A DNA stretch of 64,000 nt from Lachnospiraceae bacterium (GTDB lineage Bacteria > Bacillota > Clostridia > Lachnospirales > Lachnospiraceae): assembly GCA_017460885.1 (NCBI GenBank), contig JAFUAB010000040.1, positions 1-64,000 of the forward strand, in the 5' to 3' direction. This document shows, piece after piece, positions 26,631 through 35,213 of this stretch (within the stretch, counting starts at the first letter, position 1; every line of letters starts with the position of its first letter). The position numbers and the translations under genes were made by a program. The notes below the pieces were generated by a model. That model was not told the DNA's origin. It did not search any database and saw only the letters and a list, made by a program, of their open reading frames with translations.

Positions 26631-26814
26631 TAATGCCTCTTTTCTTATCTGCTGAACCGGCACATGGTACATCCGGCTCCGGAAACGTATTTTTTTCCAT
26701 TTCCATCATATCACAATATTAAATCTTAACCTAAATTTACGGAAAAAACTACTGATAAATATGAAATGTATGTGAAAACTTTCCTACCTGAAACTAACGC
26801 CGTCGGTTTCTCTT

Positions 26815-26857
26815 CTCAAAAAAACCCCGCCTCCCTTGACCGAACGGAAGACGGGGT
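26815..26857 (-). terminator. Terminator of the sugar ABC operon
   Basis: On the minus strand ACCCCGTCTTCC pairs with GGGAGGCGGGGT (two mismatches) around an 11-nt loop and is followed by a run of seven T. It lies 67 nt after the solute-binding protein gene. Confidence 0.85.
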
Positions 26858-26923
26858 AAATTATTGATTTCATGTCTGAAAACACTTCACGGTGTTTCCT
26901 TAATCAGCTTTCCTCGGGACTGA

Positions 26924-28750
26924 TCAGTTATCAGCCAGAGCTGCGGCTTCGGCTGCTGCACGGATCGTTGCTTCGTTCTCGCACCATGCCACACAGTCTG
27001 CATAACCGTACTCGTTAGCCTGAGAAACCATATCGGCAAAGATCTTCTCGAATTCATCATCCGAGCTTGCATAGATGGCCTTCCAGGTATTGGTCTTAAC
27101 GCACTCGGCAACCTGATCCCATTTGGCCTGAAGTTCATCATCCCTGACTCCTTCGGAATATGTGGTTCCCGGAGATAAGTTATATGTACCCAACTTATCG
27201 AAATAAAGATCCGGAGTATCGGCTCCTGCCCATTCTCTCCACTGCTTCTCTATCTCGCTGCCTGCCTCCGTGGAATAACTTGCCCAATTGAGGTAGTTGT
27301 AGGTCTCTCCGTTGGAATCGGGATTCCTGGTATCCAGAGACCATGTTTCGTTGTTCATCTTGAAGGAACCGTCATCATAGGTTCCGCTGTAAGGAGCACC
27401 CATGGGAGTGGTTATATCTGTCTTTGCAGCCAGACCAAGATCCGTAAAGTGTGTATAGCCGTCTTCGTCATAGTACCAGCATACATCCTTGGGGCCATAC
27501 TCTGCGGTCATACGTCCCTCGGGAGTTGACAGCCAGTTAAGGATAGCCATGCAAAGCTCGGGATACTGTGTGTTCTCGCCTATGGACCAGATACGGTTTC
27601 CGCCGTAAACATTCAGACCGTAACGGATAGGCTTAGCTTCCGTGGGCTTAACGGGACACATCATCTTGCCGGCTGCCAGATGATCCGGTGTATTATACAG
27701 AGCGGATCCCATAAAGTTGAATACATTCAGGAATGCTGTACCGTTAAGATAATCCTCGTTCATTCCGTTATATCCCTGAGTCTGGGAGTCGGGATCGAGA
27801 AGGCCTTCCTGATAAAGCTTGTTATAGAACTTCAGAGCTTCATAGTAGGGACCGTTCTCCTCGAGACATCCGGTAAACTTCTGGGTAGAGGGATCATACA
27901 GGCCGAATCCGAACTCATCACCGCCCATATATGCGGAAGCCGTAGACTTGACATACATGACCATGTTGCCGTCCCAGTCGTTGAAAAGGGAAACACCGTA
28001 GGTCGGGTTACCGTTGTCGTCTGTAGGACAGATCTCCTTCATCTGCTTAAGAACGTCAACAAGGTCATCATAGTTCTTGATCTCGGGGCATCCGAGCTCC
28101 TGATAAAGATCAAATCTCAGATCCCAGGTATACATCATCGAACCTGCATCCGCTGCGGATGTGGCAACCGCAAATCCATAGCCGTGGATCTTGCCGTCAG
28201 GATTGAGGTTACGGTTCTTTGCAAGCGCCTTCTGCATATTGTCATTGATATAGCTGCCGTAGTCAGCCAGGATGTCATCCTCCTCCCAGTCAAAGAGCAT
28301 GCCCTTGTTGACAGCTTCGATATACTGGTCGGAGTCGTTGCCCCAGATCACAAGATCTCCCAGGTTTCCGGACTCCATTCGTGTATCATAGGTTCCGTCG
28401 GACTCGGGGATGATGTTCAGCTTAACGTTGAACTTCTCCAGCATGATCTGTCCGAACCAGCCCGTCTGCTCACCCGAGTAGTTTGCCAACTGGTCATATA
28501 CGTCCAGTGTAACCGTCTCAGAGGGGATAATATCCGATAGATCGTCCTCTTCGGGGGTCTCGGTAGCGGAATTTGTTACCGCAGTGACATCAGTGGTCTC
28601 AGCAGTCTGTGTTTCGGTACTCTCTGTGGTTGCCTCAGCCTCCGTTCCGGTATCTGCGGGCGCAGCCGTATCGGTTGCCGAGCCGCCGCATGCGGTCAGG
28701 CCGAGTACCATTGAACCTGCCAGCATCAGCGAAATCAGTTTCTTTTTCAT
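26924..28750 (-). CDS. Extracellular solute-binding lipoprotein of a sugar ABC importer
   Basis: A 608-residue lipoprotein: signal peptide MKKKLISLMLAGSMVLG with lipobox LTACGG, Cys about residue 21, then a Thr/Glu-rich linker (about 25-65) and a family-1 solute-binding domain. Size and partner permeases suit the LplA group, which takes up oligo- or polysaccharide fragments. It is last of three genes; the two permease genes precede it on the same strand and no ATPase gene is present, so a shared MsmX-like ATPase must serve it. AAGGAGG precedes the ATG. The substrate is not readable; no glycosidase is adjacent. Confidence 0.92.
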   Translation of the reverse strand: MKKKLISLMLAGSMVLGLTACGGSATDTAAPADTGTEAEATTESTETQTAETTDVTAVTNSATETPEEDDLSDIIPSETVTLDVYDQLANYSGEQTGWFGQIMLEKFNVKLNIIPESDGTYDTRMESGNLGDLVIWGNDSDQYIEAVNKGMLFDWEEDDILADYGSYINDNMQKALAKNRNLNPDGKIHGYGFAVATSAADAGSMMYTWDLRFDLYQELGCPEIKNYDDLVDVLKQMKEICPTDDNGNPTYGVSLFNDWDGNMVMYVKSTASAYMGGDEFGFGLYDPSTQKFTGCLEENGPYYEALKFYNKLYQEGLLDPDSQTQGYNGMNEDYLNGTAFLNVFNFMGSALYNTPDHLAAGKMMCPVKPTEAKPIRYGLNVYGGNRIWSIGENTQYPELCMAILNWLSTPEGRMTAEYGPKDVCWYYDEDGYTHFTDLGLAAKTDITTPMGAPYSGTYDDGSFKMNNETWSLDTRNPDSNGETYNYLNWASYSTEAGSEIEKQWREWAGADTPDLYFDKLGTYNLSPGTTYSEGVRDDELQAKWDQVAECVKTNTWKAIYASSDDEFEKIFADMVSQANEYGYADCVAWCENEATIRAAAEAAALADN

Positions 28751-28849
28751 AGTTTTCCTCCTTATTGAATAGAAATATATCAGGCCGGGATCATACTTCG
28801 TCTGACCTGCGGAGTCATCTGACTCCGTCCGGGTCGGACAGCATACTGC

Positions 28850-29824
28850 CTATCCCTTGACAGCTCCAAGCATAATACCCTTTTCGAAATATCTCTGCAT
28901 GAACGGGTATACGCAGAGGATCGGGATTATAGTAACCATGGATATCGTATACTTGATAACCTTGCCGTTTAATGCGGATTCAAGTATCGACTGGCTGATA
29001 CCGGATGTTGAACCGGCGCTCATAAGTGCCGCCAGATTACTCGTTGTATTCAGATAGATATACAGCCTGTGCTGCAGGGTGTAATACTGCGGTGCCGACT
29101 GCATCAGGATCAGCGAATCCTGGAATGAGTTCCACTGCCCTACAGCTCCGAATATCGCGATCGTAGCCAGGATCGGTTTGGAGAGAGGCCAGATCACCCT
29201 GCCGAAAATCTGGAGTGATGTGGCACCGTCCAGCTTGGCACTCTCCTGGAGCTCCAGAGGGATCGAGGACTCAATGTATGTCTTGACAAGTATTATGTTA
29301 TAAGGCGCTACGATACCCGGAATGATGTATGCCAGGAAATTATTGGTCAGTCCGAGCATGGCCATATTCAGAAACCAGGGAATTATACCTGCATTAAAAT
29401 ACATGGTCACCACAATGAATCTGTACCAGAAAGAACGTCCCCACATCTCCTGACGTGTTACGAGATATCCTACGAGGGCACTGGCTCCGACCATAAGTGC
29501 GGTTCCGAGTATCGTCCTCGCGAAGGTCACTCCGATAGACTTGAAAAGGTCATTGACCTGCAGTATACGGACATAGTTGTCAAAATTGATACCGCGCGGG
29601 AAAAAATTGACCAGTCCGCGCTGTACCAGTGAATTATCCGATATCGTATTGATGAACAGATAATAAAAGGGAAAGATACATATTATTGTAAAAAGTGCAA
29701 ATACCGTATAATTGATCACATTAAACACATAATCCGAAGGCTTGAGACGTATAGCGGACTTATGTGTCTTGTAATACAGCTTTTCGGCTTTTGCATCTAA
29801 TTTTTCCTGTGCTGTTTTTGCCAT
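28850..29824 (-). CDS. Sugar ABC transporter permease (LplC/MalG type)
   Basis: A 324-residue inner-membrane protein with about six membrane segments. The permease-ATPase coupling (EAA) loop reads ELQESAKLDGATSLQIFGRV near residue 200, and the start FNVINYTVFALFTIICIFPFYYLFINTISDN is typical of the carbohydrate subfamily. The end MQRYFEKGIMLGAVKG is a strong marker of this family. GGAGG is upstream of the ATG; it lies 17 nt after the other permease gene and 99 nt before the binding-protein gene. Works with its neighbour as a heterodimer. Confidence 0.93.
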   Translation of the reverse strand: MAKTAQEKLDAKAEKLYYKTHKSAIRLKPSDYVFNVINYTVFALFTIICIFPFYYLFINTISDNSLVQRGLVNFFPRGINFDNYVRILQVNDLFKSIGVTFARTILGTALMVGASALVGYLVTRQEMWGRSFWYRFIVVTMYFNAGIIPWFLNMAMLGLTNNFLAYIIPGIVAPYNIILVKTYIESSIPLELQESAKLDGATSLQIFGRVIWPLSKPILATIAIFGAVGQWNSFQDSLILMQSAPQYYTLQHRLYIYLNTTSNLAALMSAGSTSGISQSILESALNGKVIKYTISMVTIIPILCVYPFMQRYFEKGIMLGAVKG

Positions 29825-29841
29825 TTTACACCTCCGAACCG

Positions 29842-31278
29842 TTATATGATCGTCTCACCGCGCAGCTTCCTGGATACGCCGTTGGCCAGGAACAGTAATA
29901 CTACACTGACCACACTCTTCAGCATTCCGACTGCCGTTGAGAACGGGATCGATCCGTTTACGATACCCATTTTGTATACATACAGATCCAGCACCTGGAT
30001 CGCATTGGTATTTGCGGTATTCTCAAATACCAGATACTGATCAAGTCCGTTATTCAGCGCTCCGGCAACCGCCATGAGGAAAAGCACAAAGAACGTGGGC
30101 ATCAGTCCCGGAACCGTTACGTGCCACATCCTCTGGAAACGTCCGGCACCGTCAACCGTCGCCGCCTCATAAAGCGTCTGGTCGATACCTGAGATCCCGG
30201 CAATATAAATGATCGCGCTCCATCCGAGTCCTTTCCACATACCCCACAGCAGCATCTTAAGCCAGGTATGTGAGCCGTCCATCAGGAAGTTTTTGCCCTG
30301 ACTCCATACCCCCATGTTCATCATCAGAGAACTGATGAAGCCGTCGGTTGAAAAGATACAGAATGCGATCGCAAAGACCAGAACCCATGAAATAAAGTTC
30401 GGAATCGTGGTAAAGGTCTGAACAAATCTGCGGAATCTGCTGTTCTTGATCTCCGAGAGAAAGATCGCGAATACCATGGGACACCACGAGGTAAGCAGTC
30501 CGAGACCCGACATTGCCAGGGTATTCTTGAGCACTCTGATGATGTCGCTGCGGGTCTGTTTGTTCCGGCCCAGCATGGCAAACCACTTGAAGCCGACAAA
30601 CTTGTCCATTGAAAGCGTATCTCCGGACTTATAATCAAAGAAAGCATACCTGAGTCCCCACAGGGGCAGGTATGAAAAGACGAAGGTAAGAATTATAAAC
30701 GGCAGAAGCAGCAGGAAAAGCCTGAACTTTTCCTCCATAAAGAACTTCTCACCCTTTTCCGGTTTGCCCGAAAGAAACAGTTCGACAGCCGAAACCAATG
30801 CCATCAATATAAAGAGGATCAATATAAAGGTAAAGGATCCGGGAAGTGCGGGACCGACCTTATCCGGTTTGGTCGTAGCGGATATCTGCGTATATGCAGT
30901 CCGTATACCGATCAGACTGATCACTCCGAGAATTCCTCCGACAAGACTCAGGATATTGGCCAACAGACGGCATTTGCGGTTTCCGAGAGACAGACATGCA
31001 CCTGCCGCAGCCGCTACTATACCGATGTCAACACCCACAGCCGACCATCTGACGAGCTTCATCGTACTCTCCAGTATCCAGCCCTTGTTAAAGGCACGGC
31101 CCATATTTTCGGTAAGACGCCCGTATGAGATGGCAGAAGTCAGCAGCGAAGTACTCTTATTGATCAGACTGCTGATCCTGGCGGGATTGAGGGCCGGAAG
31201 AAAAAGAAGAACAAACAGCAGGAACGCCAGTAACCTGTAGGGGTAATACACCCTATCAGCGGTTTTTGTATCAGACAA
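29842..31278 (-). CDS. Sugar ABC transporter permease with N-terminal membrane extension (LplB type)
   Basis: A 478-residue protein. Residues about 185-478 are the usual permease: LFLLLLPFIILTFVFSYLPLWG, EAA loop LYEAATVDGAGRFQRMWHVT near residue 375 and the ending NGVSRKLRGETII. Residues 1-180 are extra and hold about four hydrophobic segments (near 14-28, 76-95, 103-125, 147-170) before the charged GKPEKGEKFF. The start is TTG at 31278 with GGGGGTGG 4 nt upstream. First gene of the ABC operon, downstream of a terminator. The role of the extension is unknown. Confidence 0.9.
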   Translation of the reverse strand: MSDTKTADRVYYPYRLLAFLLFVLLFLPALNPARISSLINKSTSLLTSAISYGRLTENMGRAFNKGWILESTMKLVRWSAVGVDIGIVAAAAGACLSLGNRKCRLLANILSLVGGILGVISLIGIRTAYTQISATTKPDKVGPALPGSFTFILILFILMALVSAVELFLSGKPEKGEKFFMEEKFRLFLLLLPFIILTFVFSYLPLWGLRYAFFDYKSGDTLSMDKFVGFKWFAMLGRNKQTRSDIIRVLKNTLAMSGLGLLTSWCPMVFAIFLSEIKNSRFRRFVQTFTTIPNFISWVLVFAIAFCIFSTDGFISSLMMNMGVWSQGKNFLMDGSHTWLKMLLWGMWKGLGWSAIIYIAGISGIDQTLYEAATVDGAGRFQRMWHVTVPGLMPTFFVLFLMAVAGALNNGLDQYLVFENTANTNAIQVLDLYVYKMGIVNGSIPFSTAVGMLKSVVSVVLLFLANGVSRKLRGETII

Positions 31279-31327
31279 AAAACCACCCCCTTTTCATACA
31301 CTTCCCTACTATGATACAACAATTAAT

Positions 31328-31383
31328 AAAAAGGCCGCAAGTGGAAGATATAGGCTGTTTATCCACCTATCCACCTGCGGACC
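31328..31383 (-). terminator. Terminator of the NhaC antiporter gene
   Basis: On the minus strand CCGCAGGTGGA pairs with TCCACTTGCGG (one mismatch) across a 27-nt internal region and is followed by CCTTTTTATT. It separates nhaC from the ABC operon. Confidence 0.7.
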
Positions 31384-31441
31384 GTAGTTTTATTTATAGT
31401 GAGCAGAGATTGGTCTGTTCAATGGAGTAAAGAATGATTGA

Positions 31442-32989
31442 TCAGCCTTCCTTAGTTTTTCCGGCCGTAAAGGCTTTTATTCCAAAAAGTGCGCCGATCA
31501 TCAGAAGGATGCCGATCGGCAGGCATATGAACCAGCTGCGGACAAAGCCGGCGATGATATATGCCACAAAGGATACACCCGCTGCCGTGAGAGCATAGGG
31601 CAGCTGCGTGGATACGTGATTGATATGGTTGCACTGGGCTCCCGCGCTGGCCATGATCGTCGTATCCGAGATCGGGGAGCAGTGGTCGCCGCATACAGCG
31701 CCTGCCATACATGCGGAGATCGCGATTATCATCAGCTCGTTATTCAGATCCGCTCCGAACACATTGACAACGATTGGAATCAGAATACCGAAGGTACCCC
31801 AGGATGTTCCGGTGGCAAACGCCAGGAACGTGCCTACGAGGAATACGAATGCCGGCAGGAAGCTCATGATCGCGCGGTTGTCAGCAATATTTTCAACCAG
31901 TCCCGCAACATATGTGGCTGCACCGAGCGAATCGGTCATAGCCTTGAGCGTCCACGCAAAAGTCAGGATCAGGATAGCGGGAACCATGCTCTTGAAGCCC
32001 TCGGGGATCGCATTCATGCATTCCGTGAAGCTGAGTACTCTGGTGCAGAGATAAAAGATTATAGTCAGCAGAAGCGCGATAACCGAGCCGTATACCAGCC
32101 CGACGGAGGCGTCCGAATCAGAGAATGCGGTAATAAAGTCTTCTCCTTCAAAAAAACCGCCGGTATAGATCATACCGATAACACAGCACACTATCAGCAG
32201 AACTATGGGCAATACCAGATGTATAACCTTACCCTTGGAGGATACGGGCGGATTCGGCTGGTCCTCGGCACCCGTGATACTGGGTTCCGGAACCTTGTCG
32301 TCAGCCTTTTTCAGCATCTGATCCTTAAAGGCGTCTAACTCGGCCTTTCTCATCGGGCCGTAATCAAACTTTGCGAAGGTCAGGGTAAACATCATGGCAA
32401 GGGTCAGGAACGCATAGAAGTTATAAGGTATGGCTCTGACAAAAAGAGTCAGTCCGTTGGCACCGTCCACAAACCCCGTGACCGCAGCCGCCCATGAGGA
32501 AATGGGGGCTATGATACATACCGGAGCGGCGGTAGCGTCGATAAGATATGCCAGCTTTTCCCTTGAGATCTTATGCTTATCCGTCAGTGGTCTCATAACC
32601 GAGCCGACCGTCAGACAGTTAAAATAGTCGTCGATAAAGATCAGTACACCGAGAATGATGGTTGCGATCTGTGCACCGACCTTGGTCCGGACATGCTCCA
32701 CGCTCCATCGTCCGAAAGCTGCAGAACCCCCTGCCCGGTTCATCAGCATGACCATACTTCCCAATATTACCAGAAAGATCAGGATACCCACGTTCCATCC
32801 GTCGGATAGCTGGGCTATCATGCCGTCTACGAATACATGCTCCATTGTCCCGGTAAAGCTGAACCCGGAATAGAGCAGACCACCGCAGATTATTCCTATA
32901 AACAGCGATGAGTAGACCTCTTTGGTGATCAGTGCCAGTGCGATCGCGATCACTGCAGGCAGCAGCGACCAGATTGAATCTGTAAACAT
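31442..32989 (-). CDS. NhaC-family Na+/H+ antiporter
   Basis: A 515-residue membrane transporter of the NhaC family. Seen: SLLPAVIAIALALITKEVYSSLFIGI at the start, GVLIFIDDYFNCLTVGSVMRP with the acidic pair of the family, ATAAPVCIIAPISSWAA, FATGTSWGTFGILIPI and AVCGDHCSPISDTTIMAS. About twelve membrane segments. The start at 32989 has GGAGAGG upstream; a frame open 14 codons further is not used. Some family members exchange malate/lactate or tyrosine rather than protons, so the substrate is not certain. Single-gene unit between the ABC operon and a DUF308-like gene. Confidence 0.88.
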   Translation of the reverse strand: MFTDSIWSLLPAVIAIALALITKEVYSSLFIGIICGGLLYSGFSFTGTMEHVFVDGMIAQLSDGWNVGILIFLVILGSMVMLMNRAGGSAAFGRWSVEHVRTKVGAQIATIILGVLIFIDDYFNCLTVGSVMRPLTDKHKISREKLAYLIDATAAPVCIIAPISSWAAAVTGFVDGANGLTLFVRAIPYNFYAFLTLAMMFTLTFAKFDYGPMRKAELDAFKDQMLKKADDKVPEPSITGAEDQPNPPVSSKGKVIHLVLPIVLLIVCCVIGMIYTGGFFEGEDFITAFSDSDASVGLVYGSVIALLLTIIFYLCTRVLSFTECMNAIPEGFKSMVPAILILTFAWTLKAMTDSLGAATYVAGLVENIADNRAIMSFLPAFVFLVGTFLAFATGTSWGTFGILIPIVVNVFGADLNNELMIIAISACMAGAVCGDHCSPISDTTIMASAGAQCNHINHVSTQLPYALTAAGVSFVAYIIAGFVRSWFICLPIGILLMIGALFGIKAFTAGKTKEG

Positions 32990-33053
32990 ATTGCCTCTCC
33001 TTATATTTTTTGCCGGCTGCGATGCCGGCATATTTTGTGTTATCGGTTCGTCT

Positions 33054-33926
33054 TTATCCTATATCTGACATTGAATCATCTGAATTCGAGTCCGTTTCAC
33101 CGGCAGATCCTTCGGAGATGCCTGCATCCGGGGCACCTTCCACGGGTTCCGACACGTTATATTCAGAGCTGTAACCTGGGTTATCGGTCAAAGAAGCGTA
33201 TGCCCCGGGGTCGGTTCCCACAGCCTCCGGCATGATATCTGCGGATCCGGCTTGGGCAGCTTCCCCTTCGGTGCTTTCGGATTCATCAGCTTTGGCAGCC
33301 TCCTCAACCTTCTTCTTTTCTTTTTTATTATACAGCTTCAGGCGTATCATCATATGGATATTGACGATCACGCTGATACCCGAAGCGATCATCACCGCCC
33401 ACCATACATAGGTATCATAATCCAGCTTACCCGGTCTGAGAAGCGCTGCCACTCCGCACAAAATAATGATCGAAGCCAGCACGATATCCAGGCCCCAGAT
33501 CGCATCTCCCATCCTCTTCAGATCAAGAGAATGCTGCAGCATGATGATCCCGAGTCCCAGCAGCACAATACCTAAAACAAGCACTATAGCGGCCAGTATC
33601 GCCTCCGCACGGAGCAATGCGCATATCGCAAGAATGGTTATAAGGACACCGATCGAAAAACCGTATGCATTGACATTCAGATAATCGTCCTTGACAAAGT
33701 ACTTAACGATCATGGCTATGCCTGCAACGATCCAGACCGCCGCCACTATATAAACTATATAAATCGGCTCCAGCGCCTCGACAAAGATCATTGCCGCAGA
33801 GATCAGTGCAAATACCAGCGACATGATAAGTACCAGCAGATTAGCTGACCCGCCGGATTTTTCCTGTGTTTTGGTTTCCTGCGATACCGCTGTTACGGCC
33901 TCAGCATCTTTTTTAAAGAAAGACAT
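33054..33926 (-). CDS. Membrane protein, DUF308/HdeD-like
   Basis: A 290-residue protein: a charged N-terminus, about six hydrophobic helices in residues 29-205 arranged in short pairs with GIVLLGLGIIMLQHSL and GIAMIVKYFVKDD, then a hydrophilic tail rich in Glu, Ala, Ser and Gly (about 210-290). Helix pairs and the ILAICALLRAEAILAAIVLVLGIVLL stretch recall the DUF308 (HdeD) fold. GGAGG lies before the ATG. No function can be given. It is divergent to the TraX-like gene. Confidence 0.6.
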   Translation of the reverse strand: MSFFKKDAEAVTAVSQETKTQEKSGGSANLLVLIMSLVFALISAAMIFVEALEPIYIVYIVAAVWIVAGIAMIVKYFVKDDYLNVNAYGFSIGVLITILAICALLRAEAILAAIVLVLGIVLLGLGIIMLQHSLDLKRMGDAIWGLDIVLASIIILCGVAALLRPGKLDYDTYVWWAVMIASGISVIVNIHMMIRLKLYNKKEKKKVEEAAKADESESTEGEAAQAGSADIMPEAVGTDPGAYASLTDNPGYSSEYNVSEPVEGAPDAGISEGSAGETDSNSDDSMSDIG

Positions 33927-33954
33927 TTATGCCTCCGAATTATCTAATGATACG

Positions 33955-33985
33955 CTGACATCATGATATCATTTGAATGTATAAT
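33955..33985 (+). promoter_or_regulatory. Putative promoter of the TraX-like gene
   Basis: CTGACA (33955-33960) and TATAAT (33980-33985) are 19 nt apart, slightly wide, and 39 nt before the ATG. Assigned by eye. Confidence 0.4.
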
Positions 33986-34023
33986 TGTATACTTTTCATG
34001 AGCTTTGGTGTATAACTTTCTTT

Positions 34024-35007
34024 ATGAACACCAACTCGGATATAAACCCGGATCAACTCCATACTCCACATACCGTTAAGACCGGAACTCATCGTTCACC
34101 GGGGCTGAGCGGCACCACTATTAAGATAATAGCGGCGATCACGATGCTCATCGATCATACGGGGTATGCGGTAATCCGTCACCTGCCGGATATGGCGGAT
34201 AACACCTCCCGCACTTATTATACCTATGCTGCAATGCGGCTTATCGGGAGACTTGCTTTTCCGTTATATATATTTCTGCTGGTCGAAGGATTCCGACACA
34301 CCCGCAGCCGGGTGAAATATGCCGTCCGGATGCTGATTTTCTGTCCGATCTCGGAGATCCCGTTTGACCTGGCATTTTTTAAATTCAACGATATGGAGCA
34401 CCAGAACGTCTATTTTACGCTGTTTATCGGCCTGATAATGATGTGCGGATTCGAACTGATGCAAAAAAAATGGGTCGACACCATCGATTCGAAGCTGATC
34501 CGTGCCGCATCATTTATCCTTCCCTGTGCGGGATTTACCTATGTCGCTCTGAACTATCTGCCCCAAAAGCTTCCATACGATATCCCGAAACTCACACTGG
34601 CAATGATCGTGATCATCATCTGCGAGATACTCGTTCCCTCATTGATCGCATCCTGCTCCGGATCCTTCGGCAGCAGAACCGCTTTGATCCTTGCCGGTGA
34701 CCTGAGTATACTGGCCGTCTGTGCCGCAATTGCCTCGCTCCTCAAAACAGACTATGGCTATGCCGGGATATTTGCGATCGCGGTAATGTACATATGCAGG
34801 CAGAACGGGATCCGCGGTATGATGGGATCCGTAGCAGTCCTTACTGCCCTGTCAAGTACATCCGAGATCTTCGCGATCGTGGATGTTCCGCTGCTGTATA
34901 AATACAACGGAAAACGTGGAATAGGACTTAAGTTCTTCTTTTACTTCTTCTATCCGGTGCATCTGATCATACTGTACCTGATCGCACGACACCTCGGCTT
35001 AAAGTAA
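34024..35007 (+). CDS. TraX-family membrane protein
   Basis: A 327-residue membrane protein of the TraX family, related to an F-plasmid pilin acetylase and widespread in Firmicutes with unknown targets. Features: SGTTIKIIAAITMLIDHTGY at about residues 28-47 (His is conserved), MRLIGRLAFPLYIFLLVEGFRHT, FDLAFF, HQNVYFTLFIGLIMM and the end FFYFFYPVHLIILYLIAR. The ATG at 34024 is chosen; a TTG 39 nt upstream overlaps the putative -10 box. The ribosome binding site is weak. Nothing else here suggests conjugation. Confidence 0.85.
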   Translation: MNTNSDINPDQLHTPHTVKTGTHRSPGLSGTTIKIIAAITMLIDHTGYAVIRHLPDMADNTSRTYYTYAAMRLIGRLAFPLYIFLLVEGFRHTRSRVKYAVRMLIFCPISEIPFDLAFFKFNDMEHQNVYFTLFIGLIMMCGFELMQKKWVDTIDSKLIRAASFILPCAGFTYVALNYLPQKLPYDIPKLTLAMIVIIICEILVPSLIASCSGSFGSRTALILAGDLSILAVCAAIASLLKTDYGYAGIFAIAVMYICRQNGIRGMMGSVAVLTALSSTSEIFAIVDVPLLYKYNGKRGIGLKFFFYFFYPVHLIILYLIARHLGLK

Positions 35008-35021
35008 TTCGCTACAGTTCC

Positions 35022-35135
35022 TTAATCCTCTTCGTCATCCACTGCTGCGGCAATGGAACTGACCACCGAGCTGACTACGGATATTACAACGGCGATAATG
35101 ATTACGAGGAGGCCTCCTCCCAAAACTACAAACAT
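35022..35135 (-). CDS. 37-aa single-span membrane microprotein
   Basis: An ATG with AGAGGA 7 nt upstream opens a 37-codon frame. The product begins MFVVLGGGLLVIIIAVVISV, one hydrophobic helix with no charge for about 30 residues, and ends DDEED. It lies 77 nt after the ahcY stop on the same strand, beyond two hairpins, and converges with the TraX-like gene. No family is known to me. RBS and the clean helix plus acidic end support it as a real small membrane protein. Confidence 0.6.
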   Translation of the reverse strand: MFVVLGGGLLVIIIAVVISVVSSVVSSIAAAVDDEED

Positions 35136-35163
35136 TTTTTTTCCTCTATTATATCTAATCCAA

Positions 35164-35213
35164 ATTGTCATGGATGACAATAGGATTGTTCAGAAGTGCA
35201 CGGATGCACTTCT
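35164..35213. repeat. Two CATGGAT/CACGGAT-type hairpins at the end of ahcY
   Basis: The first (35164-35181) pairs ATTGTCAT with ATGACAAT around GG. The second (35192-35213) pairs AGAAGTGCA with TGCACTTCT around CGGA and overlaps the ahcY stop codon. Both centre on CAYGGATG, like the hairpin at 14436-14459. They may end or stabilise the ahcY message. Confidence 0.75.

Noticed and set aside
25563..26633. 356-codon open frame on the plus strand
   Set aside because: Lies fully opposite the DUF1846 gene, which has family-wide homology; no ribosome binding site.
33985..34023. Upstream TTG start for the TraX-like protein
   Set aside because: Overlaps the putative -10 box and adds 13 residues without homology; the ATG at 34024 is preferred.
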